Shown here: positions 8,181 to 16,292 of the stretch, piece by piece
Numbering within the stretch: the stretch's first letter is position 1
How the letters are laid out: each line of letters begins with the position of its first letter
DNA from: a virus
Length of the DNA stretch: 60,921 bases
Direction: 5' to 3' (one strand)
IMG/VR virus record: IMGVR_UViG_3300044491_001212
Location: 1-60,921 of that record
The notes under the pieces: generated by a model
The model's database searches: none
Told to the model about the DNA's origin: nothing
The model's input: the letters and a program-made list of their open reading frames with translations, nothing else
Position numbers and translations under genes: made by a program

Positions 8181-8379
8181 AGAGGCGGGTGGTGATATTG
8201 GTGAACCTGATTGTAGGTTGATTGAACCCTTTGTGGTGAACAATGATGGGACACTCTCTCCATGGTTAGTTTCTCTTACCAATCAGAACTCATTCATGAT
8301 TCATTCTGATAAGATCTTGACCATTGTTGAACCCAATGGTACACTAGTAGATAAGTACAGTGATCTGGTGAAGGAATGA
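8116..8379 (+). CDS. Sm-like (LSm) cyanophage protein 2
   Basis: The 87-residue product repeats the pattern of its upstream neighbour: LLVLPTNQILLTQIEE, then LSPW, then TIVEPNGTLVDKYSDL. It is shorter by one loop and has no acidic tail. It overlaps the preceding gene by 65 bases and the polymerase gene by four. Tandem position suggests duplication, and the two could form a mixed ring, which is inference. No good ribosome site precedes the ATG at 8116, so coupling to the upstream gene is likely. Confidence 0.6.
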   Translation: MSKENLKLLVLPTNQILLTQIEEAGGDIGEPDCRLIEPFVVNNDGTLSPWLVSLTNQNSFMIHSDKILTIVEPNGTLVDKYSDLVKE

Positions 8380-9836
8380 ATTTTTATACCAATGTGATGA
8401 TGGTTGGAAATGATTTCCTCGTTCGTGGTTATGAAAATGGTAAAAGAGTTCAATACAGAGAGAAGTTCCAACCTACCTTGTTTGTTAAATCAAACAGGGA
8501 GAGTGAGTGGAAGACATTAGAAGGTGAGAATGTAGAACCAATTCAACCTGGTTCCGTTCGTGATTGCCGTGAGTTCTTTAAGAAGTATGATGGTGTAGAT
8601 GGTTTTAAGATCTACGGAAATGATCGATACATCTATCAATATATCTCAGAGAAGTTCCCACAGAATGAGATCAAGTGGGACATATCCAAGATCAAACTTG
8701 CGACTATTGATATTGAGGTGAAATCAGAAGATGGATTCCCCTCACCAGATTCATGTTCAGAAGAGATGTTGACCATCTCCATTCAGGATTACAATACCAA
8801 AGAGATTCTTACTTGGGGTCGTAAACCTTATACTCCATCACAGAAGAACGTCACATACTTCCACTACGAAGAAGAAGTGGATATGTTGAGGTCGTTCATT
8901 GATTGGTGGAACCGAGATCCCCCCGAGGTTATCACTGGTTGGAACTGTAGATTTTATGATATCCCATACCTATGTGGACGTATCGATAGGATCATGGGTG
9001 AGAAGGAGATGAAGAGATTATCTCCATGGAATATGATAAAACATGATGAGATGGTTATCATGGGTAGAACTCATAATGTTTATGAGATTGCAGGTGTAAC
9101 CACACTTGACTTTATGGAACTCTATAAGAAGTTCACCTATGTGAACCGAGAGTCATATCGACTGGACTTCATTGCAGAGACAGAACTCGGACAGAAGAAG
9201 TTGGATCACTCAGAGTTCAATACCTTCAAAGAGTTCTATGATGGAGACTGGAAGAAGTTTGTAGACTATAACATCGTTGACGTGGAACTGGTTGATAGGA
9301 TGGAGGATAAACTCCGTCTCATTGAACTTGTTATCACTATGGCATTTGATGCTAAAGTGAACTTTATTGATCCTATGTTCCAAGTTAGGTTGTGGGATAC
9401 AATCATCTATAACTATCTAAAGAAGAGGAATATTGTTGTTCCTCAGATGGATAGAACAGATAAAGATTCAAAGTTTGCAGGTGCGTATGTCAAGGAACCG
9501 ATTCCAGGAGTCTATGATTGGGTTGTTAACTTTGACCTCAACTCTCTGTATCCTCATCTTATTATGCAGTACAATATCAGCCCAGAAACGCTCTTGGATG
9601 AGAAACACCCAACATCAACAGTTGATCGAATCCTCAATGAGGAGGTAAACTTTGAGATGTATAAGGATTATGCTGTGTGTGCCAATGGTGCAATGTATCG
9701 TAAAGATGTGAAAGGTTTCCTCCCAGAACTTATGGAGAAGATGTACGCTGAACGAAAGGCATTCAAGGGTAAGATGTTGAAGAGCAAACAGAAACTCGTT
9801 GATATTGAAGCTGAGATGAAACGGAGGGGATTGTGA
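8376..9836 (+). CDS. 43: gp43 DNA polymerase, N-terminal part (exonuclease and palm motif A)
   Basis: This 486-residue protein is the first half of a family B T4-type polymerase. It holds the 3'-5' exonuclease motifs (TIDIEVKS; GWNCRFYDIPYL; YNIVDVELV) and palm motif A (FDLNSLYPHLIMQYN). It stops in the fingers after KMLKSKQKLVDIEAEMKRRGL, shown here by the end MKRRGL. The rest of the polymerase is encoded 892 bp downstream. Together the parts total 872 residues, near the roughly 900 of T4 gp43. The stop is embedded in a GGAGGGGATTGTGA that serves the next gene. Confidence 0.93.
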   Translation: MNFYTNVMMVGNDFLVRGYENGKRVQYREKFQPTLFVKSNRESEWKTLEGENVEPIQPGSVRDCREFFKKYDGVDGFKIYGNDRYIYQYISEKFPQNEIKWDISKIKLATIDIEVKSEDGFPSPDSCSEEMLTISIQDYNTKEILTWGRKPYTPSQKNVTYFHYEEEVDMLRSFIDWWNRDPPEVITGWNCRFYDIPYLCGRIDRIMGEKEMKRLSPWNMIKHDEMVIMGRTHNVYEIAGVTTLDFMELYKKFTYVNRESYRLDFIAETELGQKKLDHSEFNTFKEFYDGDWKKFVDYNIVDVELVDRMEDKLRLIELVITMAFDAKVNFIDPMFQVRLWDTIIYNYLKKRNIVVPQMDRTDKDSKFAGAYVKEPIPGVYDWVVNFDLNSLYPHLIMQYNISPETLLDEKHPTSTVDRILNEEVNFEMYKDYAVCANGAMYRKDVKGFLPELMEKMYAERKAFKGKMLKSKQKLVDIEAEMKRRGL

Positions 9837-10099
9837 ATCTTCCAGATATTATTAGAAAGAATTCTTTTGATTGTTTCAAAAGTTTGAATGCTGCTGAGAG
9901 AGCAGTTGTTATGTTTGGTGATGAAGCATACCGAGAGTCACTAGATCTTGAGAATGATGATGCTCCCTGTTGGGTTATGCAATCTGGTGAGACTTATGGG
10001 TTTGTTGGTTGGAATACACAGTGTGTTCCGACAATTGATTACATAGTATGGAAACTAGAACGTCGTGAGAAAATTGCGAAAGGAGAAATTCATGAGTAA
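9833..10099 (+). CDS. small protein inside the split polymerase locus, unknown
   Basis: The 88-residue acidic product (NAAERAVVMFGDEAYRESL) is not recognised. It starts at GTG 9833, overlapping the polymerase stop, with a strong GGAGG at 9823-9827 lying inside the last polymerase codons. This suggests the split is an established arrangement with adapted translation signals. No endonuclease motif is visible. Confidence 0.65.
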   Translation: MNLPDIIRKNSFDCFKSLNAAERAVVMFGDEAYRESLDLENDDAPCWVMQSGETYGFVGWNTQCVPTIDYIVWKLERREKIAKGEIHE

Positions 10100-10304
10100 C
10101 AAACTCAATATCACCCCACAAACATACATCGATATGAACAAGGAGTTTGTGGAGGAAGGAATTCCTTTTGAGGTTGTCATTCCAACTCAAGAGAAAATTG
10201 ATGAGTGGTTGGAACAACCATCAGTTCATCACGATCCACCACCTCAAATAGATATGGTACAAGAAATGTGGGACAAAATTGGAGGTAGACCTAATGAAGT
10301 TTAA
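10092..10304 (+). CDS. small protein inside the split polymerase locus, unknown
   Basis: The 70-residue product is acidic with a Pro/His patch (VHHDPPPQ) and is not recognised. ATG 10092 has AAAGGAG directly upstream. It overlaps the previous gene by eight bases and purS by eleven, so it belongs to the same coupled run. Confidence 0.6.
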   Translation: MSNKLNITPQTYIDMNKEFVEEGIPFEVVIPTQEKIDEWLEQPSVHHDPPPQIDMVQEMWDKIGGRPNEV

Positions 10305-10575
10305 AGCACTAGTATTCATCCGTCTAAGGTCACAGGTTGATGACTCTCCTGGTAATGCTGTGAGAGATTGTTGTGGTAGAATGTCTGAGTTGGACATTAA
10401 AAAACTTAGACTTGGTAAGGTGATTGATATTTGGTTGGAAGCAGATACTAGAGAGTATGCTGAGAAGGAACTTGAAATGTTATCTGATAGATTCCTTGCC
10501 AATACAGTCATGGAAGACTGGGATTATGAATTGACTGAGATTGAAAGTTTCCCCAAAGGTATTGAGAATGAGTAA
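10294..10575 (+). CDS. purS: PurS, FGAM synthase small subunit
   Basis: The 93-residue protein matches PurS: an N-terminal VFIRLRSQVDDSPGNAV strand-helix unit, then KLRLGKVIDIWLEAD and a C-terminal LANTVMEDWDYEL. In bacteria PurS joins PurL and PurQ to form phosphoribosylformylglycinamidine synthase, step four of purine synthesis. ATG 10294 has GGAGGT at 10281-10286. With purC at 3.9 kb it gives the phage a partial purine pathway. It lies between the two halves of the DNA polymerase. Confidence 0.85.
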   Translation: MKFKALVFIRLRSQVDDSPGNAVRDCCGRMSELDIKKLRLGKVIDIWLEADTREYAEKELEMLSDRFLANTVMEDWDYELTEIESFPKGIENE

Positions 10576-10729
10576 CAGAGACAAGAAGTATGGTGGTCTT
10601 GTTCGTTATGATCACCATGATAAAATCATCTATCTTCAGAGGAATATGAATCCTCCCACAGCACACGCTCGATTTGTCAAAAAACTCCAGGAAGAGTATC
10701 CTGGTTATAAGGTAGTGAGTAAGAAGTAA
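10568..10729 (+). CDS. small basic protein inside the split polymerase locus
   Basis: The 53-residue basic product (MSNRDKKYGGLVRYDHHDKI start) has no recognised domain. ATG 10568 lies eight bases inside the end of purS, and its TAA shares a base with the ATG of the C-terminal polymerase part, so translation is likely coupled into that gene. Confidence 0.6.
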   Translation: MSNRDKKYGGLVRYDHHDKIIYLQRNMNPPTAHARFVKKLQEEYPGYKVVSKK

Positions 10730-11889
10730 TGGGGTACCTTATTGGTGGAGCCGGAGATGGCGCAGAAGAAGAGATCGTACAATCTGGTAAAGACTACTCC
10801 AAACTGTCTGATAGAGAACTATTGAGTCTCAGAGATCAGACAGTAAAAGATGTTGCCAAGTTCAACAACTTCCAGATGGTTCGTAAGATCTGTTTGAACT
10901 CAGCATATGGTGCCGTTGGTAACCAATACTTTAGATACTTCAAACTTGCTAACGCAGAAGCTATTACTCTTTCCGGTCAAACATCTATCAGGTGGATTGA
11001 AGATCGGTTGAACAAGTATTTGAATGACCTTCTAAAGACCGACAATGATTATGTTATTGCGGTTGATACTGATTCTGTATATCTCAACCTTGGTCCTCTT
11101 GTTGATAAGTTTCTAGCAAAACAAAAGGGTGATAAAGAGAAGGTAGTAAACCTTCTGGATAAGGTATGTCAAGAACAACTAGAACCTTATATTGATAAGT
11201 GTTATGTGAAACTGGCTGACTATGTGAATGCATATGATCAGAAGATGCAGATGAAGAGAGAGAACATCGCTGATCGTGGTATCTGGACGGCCAAGAAGAG
11301 ATACATCCTCAATGTGTGGGATAGTGAGGGTGTTCGTTATGAAGAACCCAAACTCAAGATCATGGGTATTGAGGCTGTCAAATCATCCACACCTGCACCC
11401 TGTAGGAAGATGATTAAGGATGGTCTTCGAGTGATGATGGAAGGGACTGAAGATGAGATGATTAAGTTCATTGATCAGGCTAGGATCAAGTTCAACAAAC
11501 TATCAGTAGAAGAGTTAGCATTTCCCCGTTCTATTTCTGATGTAAATAAACATAAGAGTCACATAACCATCTATGGAAAGGGTTGCCCTATTCATGTGAG
11601 AGGTTCACTACTTCATAATCACTACATCAAAGAGAGAGGTTTGGATAACAAGTATTCTCTTATCAATAATGGTGATAAGATTAAGTTTGTTTATCTAAAG
11701 AAAGCCAATCCTATTCGTGAGAATGTGATTTCATTCTTGAATGATTTCCCCCATGAGTTGGGACTTGATAAGTATATTGATTATGAGTTACAATTTAACA
11801 AAGCCTTCCTTGAACCTGTAAAGGTTATTCTTGATTCCATTGGATGGAATGTTGAAAAAGTTGCAAACCTAGAGTTATTTTTTAGTTAA
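10729..11889 (+). CDS. 43: gp43 DNA polymerase, C-terminal part (fingers, palm motif C, thumb)
   Basis: The 386-residue protein continues the polymerase: motif B KICLNSAYGAVGN, motif C VDTDSVYLN, KKRY (WTAKKRYILNVW), thumb and a C-terminal KVANLELFF clamp-binding tail like that of T4 gp43. The N-terminal 45 residues (MGYLIGGAGDG on) are hydrophilic and not clearly homologous. The catalytic Asp of motif A is on the other polypeptide, so the two must associate to be active. It overlaps the upstream TAA by one base (TAATG) and ends on the A of uvsX. Confidence 0.92.
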   Translation: MGYLIGGAGDGAEEEIVQSGKDYSKLSDRELLSLRDQTVKDVAKFNNFQMVRKICLNSAYGAVGNQYFRYFKLANAEAITLSGQTSIRWIEDRLNKYLNDLLKTDNDYVIAVDTDSVYLNLGPLVDKFLAKQKGDKEKVVNLLDKVCQEQLEPYIDKCYVKLADYVNAYDQKMQMKRENIADRGIWTAKKRYILNVWDSEGVRYEEPKLKIMGIEAVKSSTPAPCRKMIKDGLRVMMEGTEDEMIKFIDQARIKFNKLSVEELAFPRSISDVNKHKSHITIYGKGCPIHVRGSLLHNHYIKERGLDNKYSLINNGDKIKFVYLKKANPIRENVISFLNDFPHELGLDKYIDYELQFNKAFLEPVKVILDSIGWNVEKVANLELFFS

Positions 11890-12899
11890 TGGATTTCCTT
11901 AAAGAGATTGTAAAAGAGATTGGAGATGAGTACACCCAACTGGCAGCCGACATCGACGAAACAGAAACTTACGTGGACACAGGTTCGTACATCTTTAACG
12001 GACTTTGTTCAGGTAGTATATTTGGTGGCGTATCTGGGAATAAGATTACTGCCATTGCTGGGGAGTCTTCTACTGGAAAAACTTTCTTCAGCCTGGCAGT
12101 CGTCAAAAACTTCCTTGATTCTAACCCTGGTGGTTATTGTCTATATTTTGACACTGAAGCCGCTGTTAACAAGTCTCTTCTCACAAGTAGGGGGATTGAC
12201 TTAGATCGTTTCGTTGTAGTGAATGTAGTCACTGTTGAACAGTTCAGACAGAAGGCACTACAGGCTGTTGATATCTACCTCAAAACACCAGAGGAAGATA
12301 GGAAACCCTGTATGTTTGTGTTAGACTCTCTGGGTATGTTATCTACAGAGAAAGAGATTCGTGATGCTCTTGATGATAAACAGGTTCGGGACATGACCAA
12401 ATCACAGTTGGTCAAAGGAGCCTTCAGAATGTTAACCCTGAAGTTGGGACAGGCTAAAATCCCAATGATTGTTACTAACCACACTTACGATGTTATCGGA
12501 TCTTATGTCCCGACTAAAGAGATGGGAGGAGGCAGTGGCCTCAAGTATGCCGCCTCTACGATCATTTATCTCACAAAGAAAAAAGAAAAGGATGGAACGG
12601 CTATTGTCGGAAACCTTATCAAAGCTAAAACAGCAAAGTCAAGACTTAGTAAAGAAAATAAAGACGTAACAGTTCGTCTCTATTATGATGAGAGAGGTCT
12701 TGACAAATACTATGGTCTCCTTGAGTTGGGAGAAGTTGGTGGTATGTGGAAGAACGTAGCAGGCCGTTATGAGATGGATGGTAAGAAGGTATACGCAAAA
12801 GAGATATTGAAGAACCCAGACAAGTACTTTACGCAGGAAGTTTTAGAACAGTTAGATGAAATCGCGAAAGAACAATTCTCCTATGGTTCAAGTATTTGA
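11889..12899 (+). CDS. uvsX: UvsX RecA-like recombinase
   Basis: The 336-residue ATPase has Walker A GESSTGKT, Walker B FVLDSLGML and the RecA-type loop segment TKEMGGGSGLKYAAS. UvsX forms filaments on single-stranded DNA for strand exchange and recombination-dependent replication. It follows the polymerase directly (TAATG overlap) and is followed by the helicase gp41 after one small gene, matching a replication operon. Confidence 0.94.
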   Translation: MDFLKEIVKEIGDEYTQLAADIDETETYVDTGSYIFNGLCSGSIFGGVSGNKITAIAGESSTGKTFFSLAVVKNFLDSNPGGYCLYFDTEAAVNKSLLTSRGIDLDRFVVVNVVTVEQFRQKALQAVDIYLKTPEEDRKPCMFVLDSLGMLSTEKEIRDALDDKQVRDMTKSQLVKGAFRMLTLKLGQAKIPMIVTNHTYDVIGSYVPTKEMGGGSGLKYAASTIIYLTKKKEKDGTAIVGNLIKAKTAKSRLSKENKDVTVRLYYDERGLDKYYGLLELGEVGGMWKNVAGRYEMDGKKVYAKEILKNPDKYFTQEVLEQLDEIAKEQFSYGSSI

Positions 12900-13401
12900 A
12901 CATATTCTTCCTGAGGACTTGTGTCACAATCTCATAGATCTATTTGAAGACTCTGAGAAGAATCACGAATACTTTAATGAAGATTATAAACCCTGTTTCA
13001 CACAACTGAACATCAATCAACATAATCCAGAACTAGTGAAGATTCTGGTTGGGTATGTTCAGAAAGCATATGGGATGTATTCAGTTGAAGTGCAGAAAAA
13101 ACATCTACCAAGATTGAGATCTCTTGAAGAGTTTAGACTCAAGAGATATCTTTCTGGTGGAGAACAGAGGTTTGATGAACATGTAGATGTTGTTGATCAT
13201 CCCTCTGCAAAAAGATGTATTGCATTCTTGTTCTACCTGAACGATAGTGATGGAGAAACATATTTTCCTGAACACGACGTGACAATCCATCCAAAGTGTG
13301 GTAGAGTATTAGTGTTCCCTCCAACATGGGAGTACCCACATGCTGGGTTACCACCCACAAATACAAAGTATATTTTGAGTACATACATTCATTATGAATA
13401 A
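12883..13401 (+). CDS. 2OG-Fe(II) oxygenase family protein
   Basis: The 172-residue protein shows the prolyl-hydroxylase-like iron triad: HVD (DEHVDVV), then a distal His in EYPHAGLP, after strands FLFYLNDSDGETYF and GRVLVFP. Phages often carry such enzymes; targets may be proteins or nucleic acid bases. ATG 12883 (MVQVFEHILPEDLC) overlaps uvsX by 17 bases; an upstream in-frame ATG at 12856 would overlap more. It is one of two such enzymes in the replication region. Confidence 0.82.
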   Translation: MVQVFEHILPEDLCHNLIDLFEDSEKNHEYFNEDYKPCFTQLNINQHNPELVKILVGYVQKAYGMYSVEVQKKHLPRLRSLEEFRLKRYLSGGEQRFDEHVDVVDHPSAKRCIAFLFYLNDSDGETYFPEHDVTIHPKCGRVLVFPPTWEYPHAGLPPTNTKYILSTYIHYE

Positions 13402-14767
13402 GGTTGAGTTTCTAATCCTGAGAAGTCTTCTTCACAACGAAGAATACCTGCGTAAGGCTCTACCCTTCCTTAAAGGTGAATACTTTGAGGATGAGGATCA
13501 GAAGGTTGTATATCAGGAGATTCTTAACTTTACATCTGAGTATAATGATCTTCCTACAAAGGAGGTTCTTTCTATTGAGGTTGAGAAACGAAAAGATATC
13601 AATGAGGATCAGTTTAAAAAGATTGCCCATCTGATTTCACATTTAGATGATGAACCAGCAGAGTTTGAATGGTTACTAAACACTACTGAGAAGTGGTGTC
13701 GTGAACGTGCCATCTATCTGGCATTGATTGAGTCTATTGGTATTGCAGATGGTCAGAGTAAGGATAAGACACCTGACTCGATTCCTTCTATTCTCTCTGA
13801 TGCATTAGCTGTTAGTTTTGATAATCATGTAGGACACGATTACCTGGAGGATTACCTTGAACGATATGAAGCCTACAATAGAAAGGAAAACAGAATACCA
13901 TTTGACCTTGAATACTTTAACAAGATCACAAAAGGTGGTCTTCCTAACAAAACTCTTAATATCGCTCTGGCAGGAACTGGTGTTGGTAAGTCTCTCTTTA
14001 TGTGCCACATGGCTTCAGGAGTTCTTCTACAAGGTAAGAACGTTCTCTATATCACAATGGAGATGGCTGAAGAGAAAATTGCAGAGAGGATCGACGCCAA
14101 CCTGCTCAATATCAACATTCAGGACGTTGCTGATATGCCCAAACAATTGTTCGAAACCAAAGTAAATAACCTAGCAAAGAAGACTCAGGGAACCCTGATT
14201 ATCAAAGAATACCCCACAGCATCGGCACATAGTGGACACTTTACATCACTTCTTAACGAGCTTGCACTTAAGAAATCATTTAAGCCTGATATTATTTTCA
14301 TTGATTACCTTAATATATGTGCTTCCAGCAGGTATCGCGGAGGCAGCAATGTCAATTCATATACGGTTATTAAGTCTATTGCTGAGGAGCTTAGAGGACT
14401 GGCTGTTGAAGCAAACGTCCCTATCGTTTCTGCCACGCAGACCACTCGTTCTGGTTATGGTAGCTCTGATGTTGAGCTTACTGATACTAGTGAATCCTTT
14501 GGTCTCCCTGCTACTGCTGATCTTATGTTTGCCCTTATTTCAACTGATGAGCTTGAGGGGCTCGGACAGATACTGGTGAAACAACTCAAGAACAGATACA
14601 ATGACGCTAATGTGTATAAGAGATTTGTGATTGGTATTGACAGATCCAAGATGAGGTTGTATGATTGTGAACAATCAGCTCAGGATGATCTCCTTGAAAG
14701 TAAGACTGATGAGGAGTATAATTATGAGGAGAAACCTAAGAAATCATTTGATGGATTTAAATTCTAA
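13394..14767 (+). CDS. 41: gp41 replicative DNA helicase
   Basis: The 457-residue protein is a DnaB-family hexameric helicase like T4 gp41. The N-terminal helical domain is followed by a RecA-like core with Walker A GTGVGKS, Walker B IIFIDYLNI and ATQTTRSGYG. It unwinds duplex ahead of the fork and works with gp61 primase (27655). It overlaps the oxygenase by eight bases. Between about 14050 and 14560 codon choice shifts to more G/C-rich forms, as in gp44. Confidence 0.94.
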   Translation: MNKVEFLILRSLLHNEEYLRKALPFLKGEYFEDEDQKVVYQEILNFTSEYNDLPTKEVLSIEVEKRKDINEDQFKKIAHLISHLDDEPAEFEWLLNTTEKWCRERAIYLALIESIGIADGQSKDKTPDSIPSILSDALAVSFDNHVGHDYLEDYLERYEAYNRKENRIPFDLEYFNKITKGGLPNKTLNIALAGTGVGKSLFMCHMASGVLLQGKNVLYITMEMAEEKIAERIDANLLNINIQDVADMPKQLFETKVNNLAKKTQGTLIIKEYPTASAHSGHFTSLLNELALKKSFKPDIIFIDYLNICASSRYRGGSNVNSYTVIKSIAEELRGLAVEANVPIVSATQTTRSGYGSSDVELTDTSESFGLPATADLMFALISTDELEGLGQILVKQLKNRYNDANVYKRFVIGIDRSKMRLYDCEQSAQDDLLESKTDEEYNYEEKPKKSFDGFKF

Positions 14768-15057
14768 TGGGACTAACTACTAAGAAATTACAAACACAAC
14801 TTGTGGCTCAGGATGCCCCACATTTGTGGGAGGTGAAGATCCCTAATCATCCTAATTGTATTTCACAGATGCACTGTGGTAATATCAAAGATGCTGAAAG
14901 GATTCTGGAAACCTATCCAGGTTCAACTATTACAAAGATCTATCTGCCACATCCACCAACAACAGTGGATGTTCCTCATACTATTATGGATCCTGATTTG
15001 GAACTCCCTGAACAAAAGATCCTACCTCAATCTGAACTAGAAACTTTAGAATTATGA
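14767..15057 (+). CDS. conserved small protein after gp41, unknown
   Basis: The 96-residue product is not recognised. It has a first half with HLWEVKIPNHP and IKDAERILETYPG and a Pro-rich acidic tail. It shares one base with the gp41 stop and overlaps mazG by four, so it is in the replication operon. Confidence 0.6.
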   Translation: MGLTTKKLQTQLVAQDAPHLWEVKIPNHPNCISQMHCGNIKDAERILETYPGSTITKIYLPHPPTTVDVPHTIMDPDLELPEQKILPQSELETLEL

Positions 15058-15458
15058 CTGTAAACACTGAACGATACAACGAATTTGTAGATGGCGTTAC
15101 CTCACAACCGAGTAAAGATCACCAAGCTTTTATCTATCGTCTCCAAGAGCTTGAGGGGCAGGGATTTCATTCCGAGCGACTGCTTACTGCTGCTGTAGGA
15201 TTATGTGCAGAGTCTGGTGAGTTTACTGAGATTGTCAAGAAGATTGTATTTCAAGGTAAGCCTGTGAATGAAGAGAACCTCTTCCACTTGAAGAGGGAGT
15301 TAAGTGACGTGTGTTGGTATCTGGCTAACGCTTGTATCGCTCTTGATACAACTATCGATGAAGTTATTGAAATGAATGTAGAGAAACTTGAGAAACGATA
15401 CCCTGGTGGATCGTTTGATGTTCACTACTCTGAAAACCGTAAACAAGGAGATGTATGA
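15054..15458 (+). CDS. mazG: MazG nucleotide pyrophosphohydrolase
   Basis: The 134-residue protein has the all-alpha MazG metal site: AESGEFTEIVKK with paired acids, then KRELSDVCWYLA (E..D). Cyanophages carry MazG widely; it hydrolyses NTPs or dNTPs and was once proposed to alter ppGpp. It likely helps balance nucleotides for AT-rich phage DNA. It overlaps both neighbours by four bases. Confidence 0.9.
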   Translation: MTVNTERYNEFVDGVTSQPSKDHQAFIYRLQELEGQGFHSERLLTAAVGLCAESGEFTEIVKKIVFQGKPVNEENLFHLKRELSDVCWYLANACIALDTTIDEVIEMNVEKLEKRYPGGSFDVHYSENRKQGDV

Positions 15459-15673
15459 TTAAGATTGAACTAGACGTGAGAGCAGCTGCAGCAGTTCGTG
15501 AATCTCTATTCCGTGATACGAAAGAGTATACATATGATCCAACCTGTTGTCCTCAACGAGTTGCTGATATCCGTAAAGCAATTGTAGATTTGGATACACA
15601 AATCGAAGCAGAGATCCAAAAAGTAATTGAAGCACAAACTAAGGAGACATCTAATGAAACTACTGACTCTTGA
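15455..15673 (+). CDS. small acidic/helical protein, unknown
   Basis: The 72-residue product (LDVRAAAAVRESLF start) is predicted helical, with a Lys/Glu/Thr-rich tail. It contains a CC pair in the middle (DPTCCPQ). No family is recognised. It is ATGA-coupled to mazG. Confidence 0.55.
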   Translation: MIKIELDVRAAAAVRESLFRDTKEYTYDPTCCPQRVADIRKAIVDLDTQIEAEIQKVIEAQTKETSNETTDS

Positions 15674-15869
15674 AGATTATGAGAAGGCTGGTGAACATTT
15701 CTGGTCAAAGTATTGGTATGTTGCCAAAGAACTTGGTGAAGGTGCTAAGACAGAAGACATCCTCAGAGTTATGGAAACACTTGGTGGTGTAGCCCTACAA
15801 TTCAAAAACGAGGAAGATAAAGAAGGCCCCTTTGGATTTAACAAAAAGAAAGATGACAAGGAAGAATGA
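15654..15869 (+). CDS. small charged protein, unknown
   Basis: The 71-residue product (MKLLTLEDYEKAGEHFW) ends in a Lys/Asp-rich tail. ATG 15654 has AAGGAG upstream at 15641-15646 and lies within the end of the previous gene. No domain is recognised. Confidence 0.6.
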   Translation: MKLLTLEDYEKAGEHFWSKYWYVAKELGEGAKTEDILRVMETLGGVALQFKNEEDKEGPFGFNKKKDDKEE

Positions 15870-16086
15870 AACTCTAGTTGATGATACATTCTATGTCTGG
15901 GAGACCAGATTTGGACTATGGTCAACACAAACTATTGATGGGTATCAACATAACCTAGGACTGACAGGATTGACTAGAGACGCCGTCGTAGAGATGACAC
16001 GTTGGCATCTCCAACATCTCCAAGAAGGTGATTTAGATCAATATACAAAAGTGATAGGTAGTTCTGTAGTAGATGGTAAGTTGTGA
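15853..16086 (+). CDS. small conserved protein, unknown
   Basis: The 77-residue product (DDTFYVWETRFGLWSTQTIDGY) looks like a short beta-sheet with aromatic strands and a C-terminal helix. ATG 15853 sits inside the Lys-rich end of the preceding gene; a TTG at 15832 is the alternative. Function unknown. Confidence 0.5.
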   Translation: MTRKNETLVDDTFYVWETRFGLWSTQTIDGYQHNLGLTGLTRDAVVEMTRWHLQHLQEGDLDQYTKVIGSSVVDGKL

Positions 16087-16292
16087 TTGATCAGTTCTTA
16101 ATACTGTTGTCAATGTTTATCATGTTGTTTAACATCTGTAATCAAAGTGATTTCAATAGACAACAGTGTCTGAAGGACTGGGATGTATGGTTGATCCCTG
16201 AACTTCAAAAGGGATGGGATTTATATACTGGAGAAAAAACACCATACCAAGAGGAGAAGGAGAAGTTAGATGAGAACAATTCAAAGAACTAA
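16083..16292 (+). CDS. small single-pass membrane protein
   Basis: The 69-residue product has an N-terminal hydrophobic segment (FLILLSMFIMLFNI) and a soluble acidic tail. The start is GTG 16083 with a GTGA overlap to the previous stop; ATG 16113 is possible but would remove part of the membrane segment. Function unknown. Confidence 0.5.
   Translation: MIDQFLILLSMFIMLFNICNQSDFNRQQCLKDWDVWLIPELQKGWDLYTGEKTPYQEEKEKLDENNSKN

Noticed and set aside
8376-11889. Intein or group I intron in gp43
   Set aside because: The first part ends in a stop and the second starts with ATG; no intein Cys/Ser-HN junctions are visible and the insert is full of genes with ribosome sites.
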